Of a stretch of DNA of 64,000 bases, positions 24,291 to 35,224 are shown piece after piece. Position 1 is the stretch's first letter, and every line of letters starts with the position of its first letter. The translations under genes were made by a program, and so were the position numbers. The stretch is from Ehretia macrophylla (lineage: Eukaryota > Streptophyta > Magnoliopsida > Boraginales > Ehretiaceae): positions 31,253,732 to 31,317,731 of the forward strand of contig CM075775.1 of assembly GCA_037974665.1 (NCBI GenBank). The letters are read 5' to 3'. Under the pieces are notes generated by a model that worked only from the letters and a program-made list of their open reading frames with translations, did not search any database and was not told where the DNA came from.

Positions 24291-25769
24291 CACCTTTCCC
24301 ATTATGAGCGCAAAGCCCAAATAGTCCAAGTAATGGTATACATGAACAGTGTAATCAGAATCGTACGATTTGCATTCGATACGATTCACTAAAAAAATGA
24401 TACGAATCGGATAGGAGAATCCCGTTTTATTATTATTTTTATTATTTGTTTCATTTAGTACTAAAAAAAATTTGAAAAAAAATTTGAAAAACAGAAAAAA
24501 AAAATGAAGGTGATGTTGGAAATGTAAGAAATAGGCCGATGATGAGTAGCGTATGAATGGTATGATAGTGATGAGAATAGTTGACTGAAACATAGTTTGT
24601 TTTATGAAAAATCCCCATCTAATGCGCACTTAGCCTCGCCTAATTATGTTGTTGCTTAGAGAAAGTTTATGTGAGTTTAAGTGAATAGGAAAATGAGTAT
24701 AGGACTTTAGAACTTGCTTGATTGTCACTCGAGGCGAAATCCTAGGTTGCATAGCATTAGAGAAATGATTTAGGCCATTTTTGGATCGTTTGAGCCTTTC
24801 AAGCCAACCATTGTAATAATTGAACATCCCTAGTCCACCAATTTGAGCCTAATTAGCCTTTCTTTCATGTGCAACATACAAATTCTTCCTTAACTTGTCA
24901 AGTTGATTTCCTCATATTATAACCCTCCTACTTGTAACATATGATTGTTCTAGGATGATTATATGGAGCCATATTTTGTATTGAATGATAGGAGGTTTGA
25001 TGATTTGGTGATGTATTGTTTTGTTTCAAAAAAAAAAAATGAATGAAATATTGAGAAAAACAAAAGAAAAAAAAAATAAAAAGAAAATAAAAAAAAAACA
25101 ACTACATTCCTTGTAGTTAATATCAAATGTAAGTTTGGGGGAGTATGGACTCTGTGTGTTTGTAAATGTTGTGAAGGATTGTTGAGGAAGTGAAATGAAA
25201 GATGAAAGAAAAAGAGATATGTTGAATAGTTTTGGTGGTAAGAAGTAGAATTGGCATGTGATCCATTGAACATCCTCGAATAGTTGTATGCTTGCAGGTA
25301 GTTTAGCCTTATATTATATCCATTATCCTACCTTGACCCTTGCCACGCATTGCAACCAAATGTAAAGTCCTATTGATCTCTAATGCTATGATTAACCTAC
25401 ATTAGTAGAGAGTGGCATGAAAAGTAAGCCTATGAAGTCCTAAGTGATTGAAAATAAAAGATCTATGTTGATGATTCACTTAACTTGCATAAACTCATCT
25501 GGGTACAATTGATTAGGATAGAGGCTATTCACACACTCACTTGGGGGATTTGAAGTAAAATGCAACTTATGTGAAGTTATTATTTCTCATACTTATGATT
25601 GAAAGTTAACTCTTGAGTTGGGAAAAAACTACTGAGGCCGTGAAAAATTTATTATCCTACAGCATTGCTTTCATGAGTTATTTTGTGTTGAGTCTTTAGT
25701 TTTAGTTTGTTTATTTCTTTAGTTGTGTCTTTTGCTTGAGGACAAGCAAAGCTTAAGTTTAGGCGTGTT
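24291..25769 (+). mobile_element. Probable Gypsy 3' untranslated region
   Basis: No coding frame recognised. It holds A- and T-rich runs at 24460-24510 and 25028-25100, AGTTTGGGGGAG near 25133, and TTGCTTGAGGACAAGCAAAG near 25733 just before the LTR, wording typical of the 3' end of long Ty3/Gypsy elements. The left limit is uncertain. Confidence 0.5.
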
Positions 25770-26997
25770 TGTTGGGTGTATTATTGATATATGATTTCAG
25801 TACATTTTCACTTAAACTTTGTTAGTTTTTGAGTAATTTATGAGCAATTTTATTGGTTTTGTCTTTGATTTGCATTGTAGGTAATTTCCAAGAGACAAAC
25901 TGAGTTTTGAGGCAAAGATTGAAGAGAAATTGCAAATGATTGACTTTTATGCAATTTATGGAGAAATTGAAGAACAAATAGAGTAGCGCAGTCATAACGC
26001 AGCTGCGCAGTGTCGCAGGATTTTTAAGGGCAATTTTGTAAAAGGCGCGAAAAGAAGAAACCCTATGTTAAAAAGAATGCATCAAACGTTAAAAAAGGGA
26101 GAGTTTTTGGAGGCAGCTGGTTTGAGGAGAGAAAATCAACGTTCCAGAGGGGGAGAAAGTGAGGATTCGCGAGTTGAAGACGGAGGAACGATCCGGAGAC
26201 AGACTTTTGCCCCAATTCTTCTCCAAATCCTAGTTTTCTCTATCTCTTTTATTATGTTTTACGTTACAATTAGAATTTTATTTATTTTCATAATTATGTT
26301 TTAAGCTATTTTTCTAGGGCTACGATGTAGCCAGATTATGAATATTTGATGTTTTTGGTTTTGAATTAATTGATGAACTATTCCATATTTGCGTTGAGTA
26401 TTTTATGCTGAATTTAATGCTTGTGGTTGCCTGATCAACAATTACATGATTCGTGATTTGGTTTGAGACTGAGAAGTGATAACTAAATTAGACCACGTAT
26501 AAAATACCATTAAATCGTCATAAGCTAGAGATAGTTATGAGATCTAGTGTAACATTTGAATTTCTAGGGCTTAAAGCGTTCCATGAGTTCACAGTTATCA
26601 CATAGATGTAGTTAGCTTGCTTATTGGGATAGGATATTGATGCTTGAGAAAGATTAATATCTACCTTAGCGAAATTGCTGGCAACGTAAGGAATAGGTTT
26701 CAATTGGTTTAGATCAATAGTTTCAAATATGATTAATCTTGGTGAAGTCGGAACCCCTAGAGCAGTTTAATCCTTGATTTATCTTCTTTATTAATTTCGT
26801 ATTCGCTTTAGTTGTTAATTCCAAAAGTACTTTATTTATTAGTTTTTACTCACAATCTCTCATATTTGATTGTCCGAATAAAGTTAAAGCTAAATTAATT
26901 TCGGTAGTTAGTAATTACAGTCCTCGTGGGAACGATCTTTACTTATCACTTTATTACTTGTTGCGATACGTGCACTTGCATTAGAATTCACACAACA
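25770..26997 (+). repeat. Ty3/Gypsy LTR (probably Athila-like), 1228 bp
   Basis: Runs from TGTTGGGTGT to CACAACA. It carries a GC-rich stem around 25985-26020 (CGCAGCTGCG) and ends with the motif CGTGGGAACGAT plus CGTGCACTTGC common in such LTRs. It abuts a different Gypsy element at 26998, which it probably disrupted. The matching 5' LTR and the coding part are not in the window. The clade is a guess. Confidence 0.65.
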
Positions 26998-27005
26998 GCA
27001 ACGAA

Positions 27006-27422
27006 GAATCGCCCTTCGAGCTGACCTTCGGTACTCGAGCGGTGCTGCCAGTGGAGATCGGGTCTCCGACCAATAGAACCCTCCACCACGATCCAGAAGT
27101 AAACGGAGCACTGATCTGTGAAGAGCTTGACCTCGCCAAAGAGCTTCGAACTAAAGTTCAAATCAGGATGCTAGCCAGCAAAGCTGCCATGCAAAGAGCC
27201 TTCGCCGAACAGGTCAAGCCTAAGCCTATTAAGGTTGGCGACCTGGTCCTTAGAAAGGCTATCTTTTTGCCACGCTTGAGCAACAAGCTTTCCTCGACCT
27301 GGGAGGGATCGTACGAGGACGTGAAAGAAGTCCGACCTGGGACCTTCTACCTCCGCGATAAGCACGAAAAATCGTTGAAGAATGCATGGCACGCAGAGCA
27401 CCTGAAGAGATATTTTGTGTAA
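27006..27422 (+). pseudogene. Tat-like Gypsy integrase, C-terminal end
   Basis: Open from ESPFELTFGTRAVLPVEIG to the TAA at 27420-27422. This is the end of a Ty3/Gypsy integrase: the FELTFGTRAVLPVEIG start of the C-terminal region, a Lys/Arg-rich middle, then KVGDLVLR, SSTWEGSYEDVKEVRPGTFYL and NAWHAEHLKRYF. The catalytic core and all earlier domains are gone, cut off by the LTR ending at 26997. The local GC content is much higher than around it. Confidence 0.85.
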
Positions 27423-27545
27423 CGGCCCCGAGCCGGAAACTCTTGTAATGGCCTCGAGCCGGAAACCCTTGTAACGGCCCCAAGCCGGAATCTCTTGTTA
27501 CAGGCCCCAAGCTGAAATCTTTGCTAAGGCCCCGAGCTAAAGCAA
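27419..27545 (+). repeat. Degenerate tandem repeat after the Tat integrase
   Basis: About four to five copies of a roughly 30-bp unit related to TAACGGCCCCGAGCCGGAAA followed by CTCTTG, starting at the integrase stop codon. Confidence 0.75.
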
Positions 27546-28304
27546 TGCTTGTAATCGACTCCCGAGCCCAAGTACTTCATGTGCAATCTCAATACAAACA
27601 TATTTTGTAAACCAGTGCAATGTTCGACCTGGGCCTAAGCGCCTCAGCTACTGAGCTACTCCCGACTTAGATTAACGCGGTGGCCACGCTTAATTACGAG
27701 CTAATGATTCAAGTAAACCAGCTCGGACCAGGTTCCAGCTCGGGTATAGTCAATAATAATTTGATTAGATTTGCCAGTTCAGATTAAGGTCTAACTCGGT
27801 ACAATCCGGCTTCAGGTCAAGACGTTAGTTTGGGTCTAAACTCGAACTCAACATTTGTCAACATTAGTTTGACCAATTTTAAATCGGACTGACGAGTCCA
27901 GGTCGGCGACAATTATATAGTTGCCCAGTTAACCAGCTCGGATTAGGATGATAATTCATTAATCGCGTCCAGCTCAGTTCTTTATATTTAAATTAAGTTT
28001 GAAAGGCCCATTCTATTGGTCCAACCCCACTTATTTAAGAAATTTTCGAAGAGAAAAGTACATTCGTACAAACTCAAATAAAACGCAAAATAGTCATTTC
28101 ATTAATTTGAAAATGCAAAGTTACAAGGAGCCCAACCTGGGCGAAATTACAAAAGCCCGACATGGGCGATTACAAAGTTTACTTAGGAGCGACGGTGGAG
28201 GTGGTGGCGTCGGCTTCATCCCCGACCTGGTCCATGCCCTTCTGAACAAATTCTGTCACCTCCTTGGCTTGGGAAGTCAGGTCGGCCAGTAGCTCAGGAA
28301 TCTC
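27546..28304 (+). other. Tat-like element 3' untranslated region
   Basis: No coding region recognised. Repeated CAGCTCGG and ACCTGGG words match the style of the rest of this element. Confidence 0.5.
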
Positions 28305-30448
28305 CTAGAACTCCTGCGGCGGAGCCTCAAAGATCTCAATGTAATCATTCTTGGTGGCAGGGAAAAAGGTCTTCGCTCTCTCTCGAGCTGTGACTTGGCC
28401 CTTGAAGTAGTACTCTAACTCGGCGTACCTAGCTATCACCTCGCCCTCTGTGGCCAACCAGTCGATGGCCTCTTGGCTGGACTTAAAGGCTTCTACTCGG
28501 GCCGACCCGATCCAAAAGGTCCTTAAGCTTCGCCTCGTCCTCGCGCTTATCCTTCTTGAAGCGCTCAACGTCCTTGGCCGAGGCCTCGCGTCGGGACTTT
28601 TCCGCCTCAAGCTCTTTTTTCAGTCGGTCGATCTCCATCGAATCCGCTTTTTGCCTTTGGGTTGCATCCTCCCTCAAGGCCTCTAGATCGGCTTGAGAGT
28701 CGATGAATCGTTGCTCGAGCTCGACGCAGTGAGCCTAGGCTCGAGCGAGCAAGCTAGGTGCCGTAAGGATGTGGGACTCAGCCTGCACAAAAGATGACAA
28801 AACAATCAGCCGAGCCAAAAAACTTAGCCACGTTAACGCGATTAGGTATGCCTTACCGTGACTATGGCCATCCTCAAGTCGAGCGAAAACTGATCCGCCG
28901 GGACCGACGCCAGCTTGGGATCTCGGGCGACCTTAGCGGCCTCAACGAAATCCTTGTTGGGAGGGCTCACCTCCGTGGCCTTGCCTTTCCCAGAGTACTC
29001 GAGCCGAGATCGTTTCCTATTATCGAGGCGGGATGCTGAGCGCTCAGGGATCGCCATGCCCGAGCTCGATCTTTTGGTTTGGGGTGACACCGACATCCCT
29101 TGGAAGAGATCTCAGGCCGCTGCCTGTGCTCCTGAGGGACGGAAGAGCCCAAGCCGGACCGAGCAGAAACCTCGCCACTGGCCTTATTCTTTCCCTTCAT
29201 CTGGGCATACGCGAGCTTTCTCGTATCCGCCATATCTGCTAAAAACAAGGAAAAGATGTGAGAAACAACCCGAGGCAAACTGAAGGGAACGACAGTAGAC
29301 AAGGAGACGGGGAGGTCGGGCATTGATCCTGCGAACTGACCCTCTTTTGAGCCGGACTCCGCATTCTTTTCGGGATCGGGAAGAAGATAAGGGTACTCCC
29401 TCCTCAGGTCGGGTTCTCTCCCGAACAACTTGGACTTCCAGATCCTGTCCCACCTGAGGACACTATCGATATTGATCAGCATACCCGGCTCGGGTCTCAA
29501 CACCCTAACCTCGGCCAGTTCCTCTACTGAGAGCTTGGGGTCGTCATTCACAGTCTTTTTCAAGGAAAGATTCCAATCCACTCTAAACCCCGGGTTCACG
29601 GCCGGCTTGACTCAATAGTATTCGTTGTGCCAGCCCTTGTTGGAGAAGTGCCACTTGGTGAATATGGCGTTGCTGACCCGAGCTGCGAAGTGGAACCACC
29701 CTGGCTGCTTCGGGTTGGGCTTGCAGACAAAGAACTGCCTGAACAGTCGCAAGGTCGGCTTTATCTTCCTCTTAAGGCAGAACACATAAAACGCTACCAT
29801 CACGGCCTAGTCGTTAGGTGACATCTGACCCGGGCTAAGCTCGAAATAATTCAAAATGTTGGCGATGAAGTCGGGAAGTGGAAGCCATACGACATCGAAT
29901 GCGAGGTCGTAGATGGTGAAATGGTCGGGTGGAGGATAGCAGGCAGGCTTGGTCCGACCTAGCACCTTCAGCTTGTGGTGTTGGTCCACCGACCAGTCCC
30001 TTAGCCTAGCGTTAGCCATCTGGACGGTAGAGTGGCACTCGCGCCTACAGCAGGCGAACAACTACTCTATCCTCTTTCCTCGAGCCGACGAGCCGCTGGC
30101 TGTAGCTGAGCTCTGAGGTTAGACCACCCTAACCGGGACCACCTCAATCAGCTCCGACGCGGAGACTCCAGCTAGGTACTCCTGAGGTATCTCAACTCCC
30201 TCCAACTGGTTCAGTGGCTCGTCATCCTCCCTATCTCCCAAGTCACCCAGGTCGGCTAAAAGATCCGCCTCGGCTTCTTCTTGCACTCGCCTGACCTCAA
30301 TCACTTGGCAATCATCATCACTCTCCCTGAGCCTAGATTGCCAAGATGATTCTTGAGATGTACCTTTGATGTCATCACCGTGACCTCTATCTGAAGTCGA
30401 CTCCGAGCTCGACGGATTCTCATCCCCTCCATAGGACCTTACCTCCAT
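28305..30448 (-). pseudogene. Antisense ORF of a Tat-like Gypsy element (putative gypsy-type transposon family)
   Basis: Reads opposite to integrase and between integrase and 3' LTR, the layout of the antisense ORF known in some Tat-lineage elements. One frame runs from 30448 to about 29000: an acidic Ser/Asp/Glu-rich start (MEVRSYGGDENPSSSESTSD), then a conserved core with PLPDFIANILNYFELSPGQM, VAFYVFCLKRKIKPTLRLFR and QPGWFHFAAR. This core recalls the Pfam family once called Transposase_28. The C-terminal third holds a charged coiled coil (IDRLKKELEAEKSRREAS) and ends FEAPPQEF. In-frame stops near 30119, 30060, 29807 and 29612, and frameshifts after about 29050, make it a pseudogene. Its role in these elements is unknown. 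Confidence 0.7.
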
Positions 30449-30939
30449 CGCTTAGGAATCTTCCGACTCTGACCTCCCCATCTTGTTTACAAATTAAAAT
30501 ATGTGCAGGAATAACTAAAGGAAGTCGGGACGTACCTACTGCTCTAGTTGTCGAATATGACCCGATCTAATTGACTCCGACCTAATTGGCTCCGAGCTGA
30601 TAGATTCCGAGCTGAATACCCCGAGAAGATGTTTTCTGAGCTAAAAATGTCCGACCACTCTGGTATCCGACCTGAAAGCTCTGAACTTTGTATGCAAAGT
30701 GTGAAATGAATCTCGGATATCAAGGCGCTATTTATAGGCAACTCCTGTAACCGCCTTGGGAATCTCAAACGTCGCATCTCGTCATAACTGCCAGGCGACG
30801 TGTCAGTCATCTGAAGGGTATGCGTCGCTGACGTGGCCATCCCCACTCTGTCGGGGTCGGGCACCTCCAGCTCGGGAACAACTCCCAAATCTAGATCTCA
30901 CCCTCTCAATCTCGACTTGGGGGGAGGGGGGAGGGGGAT
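30449..30939. other. Tat-like element, region between antisense ORF and polypurine tract
   Basis: Contains the upstream region of the antisense ORF, including a TATA-like CCTATAAATAG on the minus strand near 30728-30738. The polypurine tract is the G-rich run 30918-30938. No coding region recognised. Confidence 0.5.
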
Positions 30940-31410
30940 TGACGAGGGGGATCCCGAGCTGAAGTAAGATGCCCTCGCTGAGCTGAGGCGAGCTAATCCG
31001 AGCCAAGCCGAACATATTCAGCTAATGCCCAACCTGGATGTTGATCCAACTTCACTCCAACCCCGAAAACCCCGACCTCAGTGCCAACTGCCCTGATGGG
31101 ACATAAAGTCTTGGTGGGACATAAAGTTGCACTGCATTAAATGCTGTCAGGTCCGAATTTAGTATAAATAGAGCTCTTCCCCTTCATTTCAAATGTAACT
31201 GCTCATTAAATGCTCTCAGCTATTTCGCCAGCTCGGACATACTAATCATTCGCGCGCCCGAGGGGAAAATCCGGGTCATCACCCTACCTTTTCCTTGTGC
31301 AGGTCAGGTAGCCGACCAGAAAAGTTCAACTCGGAGACCAATCTGAAAAGTCCAGCTCGGCAGGAGCAGCTCCCAACCTCAACGTCGAGATTCCGACCTC
31401 GACAAACTCC
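30940..31410 (+). repeat. 3' LTR of the Tat-like Gypsy element
   Basis: Begins TGACGAGGGGGATCCC right after a long G-rich polypurine tract and contains TATAAATAGAGC at 31163-31174. The right end, near 31410, is estimated: composition drops from GC-rich to AT-rich there. There is no second LTR to confirm it. Confidence 0.65.
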
Positions 31411-31668
31411 ATGTTTTTAAAGACTTTTATAACTTTTTAAGTTTTTAATAAGGGGCCAAATCTGTTTTTTTCAACAAAATCAATTAAATTTTATTTTTTC
31501 CTAAATACATATTATTAAACCAAAAATAGTATTCCATTTCCTAGACAAATATTTTTTCAATCAAATTAATTTACTGCAAATAAATGGATTCTTAGTTTTT
31601 TTTTTTTTTTCTGCCTACACTAGTAGTTTCACTTGTCATATCTAGTATCTACATGAAAAAAAGGCGAC

Positions 31669-31745
31669 GTGACATATAAATGAGACAAAAAAAGGAGACA
31701 TACAGGCTGTAGATCTTCTCGTTTAAGCCAGACAGTGATGCCCAA
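31669..31745 (-). pseudogene. Threonine deaminase fragment: end of exon 1 and start of intron 1
   Basis: On the minus strand 31742-31703 reads [12 protein letters not shown], matching [12 protein letters not shown] at the end of exon 1 of the complete gene. It is followed by a consensus donor GTATGT (31702-31697) and about 28 bp that match intron 1 at 55418-55455. No other exon is present nearby. It is a relic of another copy of the gene. Confidence 0.75.
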
Positions 31746-33509
31746 CATACCCCTACCAATACGAGAAAATATAATTATTAGATTGTGAAAAAAAGACCAA
31801 TTAAACTGAAGCTCTCAACTCTATATTCGTATGTTTTGTAACAACTTTTATGAATTCTCATGCTCAAATCTTATGATTTTCGATTGATTTCATCTTTAAG
31901 AAAAAAAAGTGATTGTTTTTGTATGATTTTCTTTATTTATATAGGCAGAATAAATTTTCAAAATTCCGTACAAAATGATTAGATAGTTTTTCTTTCTTAT
32001 AATAAATAAAACTCATTGATACAACTTTTGGTATACAAAAAGGTTTTCCAGTTCCATATGTTCCAATAAAAATTAGGGTAAATATTTAATTTGATCTTTT
32101 ATCTTTAGGGTTTGTGTCAATTTAGTCCATATATTTCAAAATATATTTTTTTAGTCTTATATTTTTACCATTTGACCCAATTTAGTTCATGGACCATAAT
32201 GACAAAGATAAGGACTAAGTTGGAACAAATGGTAAAGATGTAGGACTAAAATGTTACATTTTGAAAGATAAAGACTAAGTTGAGACAAATGGTAAAGGTA
32301 CAGGATTAAAATGGTACATTTTAAAAGATAAGGATTAAAATGATACAAACCCTAAAAATAAGGAGACCAAATTGAGTATTTATCCTAAAAATTATCCTTC
32401 ATATAATTTATTACTTGAGTTATGATCATGACAGTTAGTGACTACAAATTTAGTTGTTGATCTAGAGCCTCGGTATCTTCATTATCTTTATCATACATTA
32501 TATGTTTTCAAACTTCTATTTTCTACTCAGCCAAATCAATTTTAGTTTTTTGATTTCCTGTTTTTGATGTTGTAATTTGACTTGTCTTTCTGTGGGACTT
32601 GACTTTGAACTCATCCAATATTTAATTTTGATATACAATTGGGTTTTCTAGTATTTACGTTGTCCTAACTGACGATATTTTCTGATCAAAAAAAATTTAG
32701 GAGATTTGATTTGTTTCATTTTAAATCTACTTGGCATTTTTATGGATGAATTTCAGGTTGGGAGAGGAAGCTATATACACAAAGTCTAGGAATTTTTATA
32801 ATTGGTTTTTTCATATGTGAACCTCTTTAATTGGTATAAACTTTTACCTTTGAAACGCATCCCTTAAATCCTTTTATCTTATGGGCATATCTTGTGCATT
32901 GTGCAAACTAAGCCACTAGACATTGATTAATTACACAAAGCTCCTGAGTTTATTCCATAAGTATTTTAGGAATTAATACATAATTTTATTAGAAATGACA
33001 ACGGGTCGGATACTCGTAAAATTTGTAAATCCAAATTCGAACCTGTTTAAATTTTTTTTTTTCAACCGTAACGGATACTCGACAAGTTTAAATTTTACTT
33101 ATCAAACCCAGACCCGATAAGCATTTAAAAATCCACATGTACCCAACCGAACCCGTCAATGAGTAAATATTTTTTGAAAAATGGCCTAATTTTTTTAAAA
33201 AAAGCTATCAAAAATAAATACATATTTAAGATTTGAATTAGAAAAATAAAATTTAAATCTTAAGAAGACCTAAAAAATAAAATGAAAACAATTTAATAAA
33301 AGAAAAGATGACAAAGTCAAAAACAAACAATCTAGTGTGATATTTGTCCATAAATAAATGACCAATCTCAATAAACTAAAAATAATAAATTAATCTTTTT
33401 GTTCATAAATAAGGTTAAATCAATCTATTTTTAATAGAGCCATGCATTTAACAAAATGTTTATTCTAAGAAGTTATCATACTTCCATAGAACAATATGAA
33501 ATAACATTA
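31746..33509. other. AT-rich intergenic DNA, no gene
   Basis: Contains one MITE (32075-32386). Around 33000-33160, repeated ACCCGA/GGGTCGG words resemble a degraded repeat. No coding sequence seen. Confidence 0.6.
32075..32386. mobile_element. Foldback MITE, probably Mutator-type
   Basis: 312 bp starting AGGGTAAATATTTAATTTG, with the right end as inverse (AGGATAAATACTCAATTTGG). Terminal inverted repeats continue for about 100 bp with mismatches. Flanked by the perfect 7-bp direct repeat AAAAATT (32068-32074 and 32387-32393). No coding capacity. Confidence 0.8.
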
Positions 33510-34850
33510 TATTTTATGTGTAGTTATATAAATATTGTATTTTTTAGTAAAATTTTTAATTGGGTTTTCAAGTTTTGGGTATTTTCTAATTGCTATTACC
33601 AAATCTTGTCGAACTATATATCCGTCAGTAGACATTTATAAAAACCAACCCCTAACAGATACCCTGTCGGTTTTGTAAACAAATTTATAATTGAGTTAGA
33701 TACCCATCATGCTATGGTTCAAACACTACACATTGTCATCTCTAAATTTTATATGGTGTTTGATCACCCAAACTCCTTTTGAATTCAACGGTTGGAATGT
33801 GATTTTTCAAATATCAAATAGTCTCACTAATAGCTGAGAAGCGAACACCATAGAGAACGTTTGAATCTGCAATAATATATAGACACAGGGAGAGAGACTG
33901 ATAATATTGAGAGAAAATGAAGAAAATGATTTGCATTAATGCGAGTTACTATTTATAGCATTAGTTTTGCACATGTGCTATTATACAACTAAGTGACAGC
34001 TGTCTTCCACTAACTACAATTCTGTTATGCTTAACTAACTCTGATCCTAACTAATTCTGTTAATTAGTTTGCTAATGACTGAAGTTGACTCTAATCAGTT
34101 TGTGTTCATTAGACTGTGCTCGGTCTGTTAACTTTTTCAAAGTAATGTTTGTTAAGTCTCTTTGTTGAGGTTATTTCTAGTGGTGAGATTGAAAAATGAG
34201 CATTGACTCTAACTGGTGGAAGGAACTTTAATAAAAAGTTGGACGGAACAGTTAAATAAAGACCTATTATACTTAAAATTATAAATTCAAATTACGACTT
34301 TAACCTCAATATAGTGTACCTATTAGTCACCTGATAAAGTGGTCAAATGTTTGTATTAAAGCATAAACCGTCCCTGTAAGTAACATTAACATGGTTCCCA
34401 AGAAACTATGTTCTTAACTTAAAACTGTCCGCACAAAACTAGTTTAGTCACAAGACTAATACAAGAAAAGATTGTATCTTGGCCGAAAAAAATCATCATA
34501 ATAAGATTGGGATACAATATGTAAAGCATCAAAACAAACGTAAACATGTATCACATCGAGAGCTTAATTGTGAAAATTGAAGACTTGTACAAATTCTCTT
34601 GAGAAATTTTAAAAAACTTCATGGATGTAATTGTCTTTAACCCGTATTATTGTACAAACACATCCACAACGTGATACTATCTAGCACACAGCTATAAGCC
34701 AAATTTGCAAGTCATGCTGATTAGGATTTGATACTTGTGGAGCACCAACCATATGGACTGCCAACGACTCGAATGCAATAGTTAGCTGTTCTATTACGAG
34801 TGCAGTTAATATGAGAAAGACAATGACTATAATCAACACCGTACAATAAT
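33510..34850. repeat. Duplicated block, right copy
   Basis: Partner of 23208-24290. It carries an extra segment at about 33820-34140 and leads into the fuller copy of the cysteine-rich peptide gene. Confidence 0.85.
33820..34140 (-). repeat. Probable solo Copia LTR
   Basis: Absent from the left copy of the block. On the minus strand it has GCTATAAATAGTAA (about 33950-33963) as TATA box, a following TCTCTC-rich leader, and an AACAG-rich start typical of small Copia LTRs. Exact ends and target duplication were not found. Confidence 0.45.
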
Positions 34851-35063
34851 CTAAACACTATCCATCAGATTTAGTAGCATACGCCTTGGAGAAAATTGCA
34901 TCTGCAAATGATATTTCATGTTGGTTTAATTAATGACCATGTTCGACTAATTAATTAATATATGTGCTAATGTGTGTATCTATGAGAGAGAAAGAGAGGA
35001 GAGAGAGAGAGACTAACATGATGCAGCAAGTGCAAGAACCACTAGAGAAATGAGCTTCGTCAT
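34721..35063 (-). pseudogene. Small secreted cysteine-rich peptide gene, two exons, apparently frameshifted
   Basis: Exon 1 (35063-35018) encodes MTKLISLVVLALAAS, a clear hydrophobic signal peptide, 89 bp downstream of a TATA box. A GT donor (35017-35016), CT-rich intron and TTTGCAG acceptor (ending 34902) give a 116-bp intron. Exon 2 starts at 34901 in frame with YAIFSKAYATKSDG and then a TAG. In another frame the same exon encodes CLSHINC, then YCIRVVGSPYGWC and IKS stop (34721-34723), four cysteines conserved with the copy at 24175-24286. One indel and a stop seem to have broken an original frame, unless a different splice is used. Signal peptide plus closely spaced cysteines suggests a defence or signalling peptide, but I do not recognise the family. 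Confidence 0.45.
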
Positions 35064-35151
35064 TTGGCAGATGGTTTGTAGCTGTGACCACTTGATCAAA
35101 TTTGGTGTAATTATATTGCATTGATTGTTTAAGTTGCTGATAGTGGAAACC

Positions 35152-35158
35152 TTTTATA
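35152..35158 (-). promoter_or_regulatory. TATA box of the cysteine-rich peptide gene
   Basis: TATAAAA on the minus strand, 89 bp before the ATG at 35063. Confidence 0.5.
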
Positions 35159-35224
35159 GGCAAAACTAAAGAATTTTACATTCATAATCGGATGTGCATC
35201 TTATTGCCGTAATATGTCTTAGCA

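Noticed and set aside
24189..24392. 67-codon plus-strand frame with several cysteines (YECSQCEKDNE)
   Set aside because: It is the complement of the cysteine-rich peptide exon, which is conserved on the minus strand in the second copy. The plus frame is not conserved.
26065..26304. 79-codon frame with a hydrophobic tail resembling a membrane segment
   Set aside because: Lies inside the Gypsy LTR leader. The hydrophobic end is T-rich LTR sequence and there is no known LTR-encoded product.
27419..27545. CRISPR-like array
   Set aside because: Units are contiguous and degenerate with no regular unique spacers, and the context is a plant Gypsy element.
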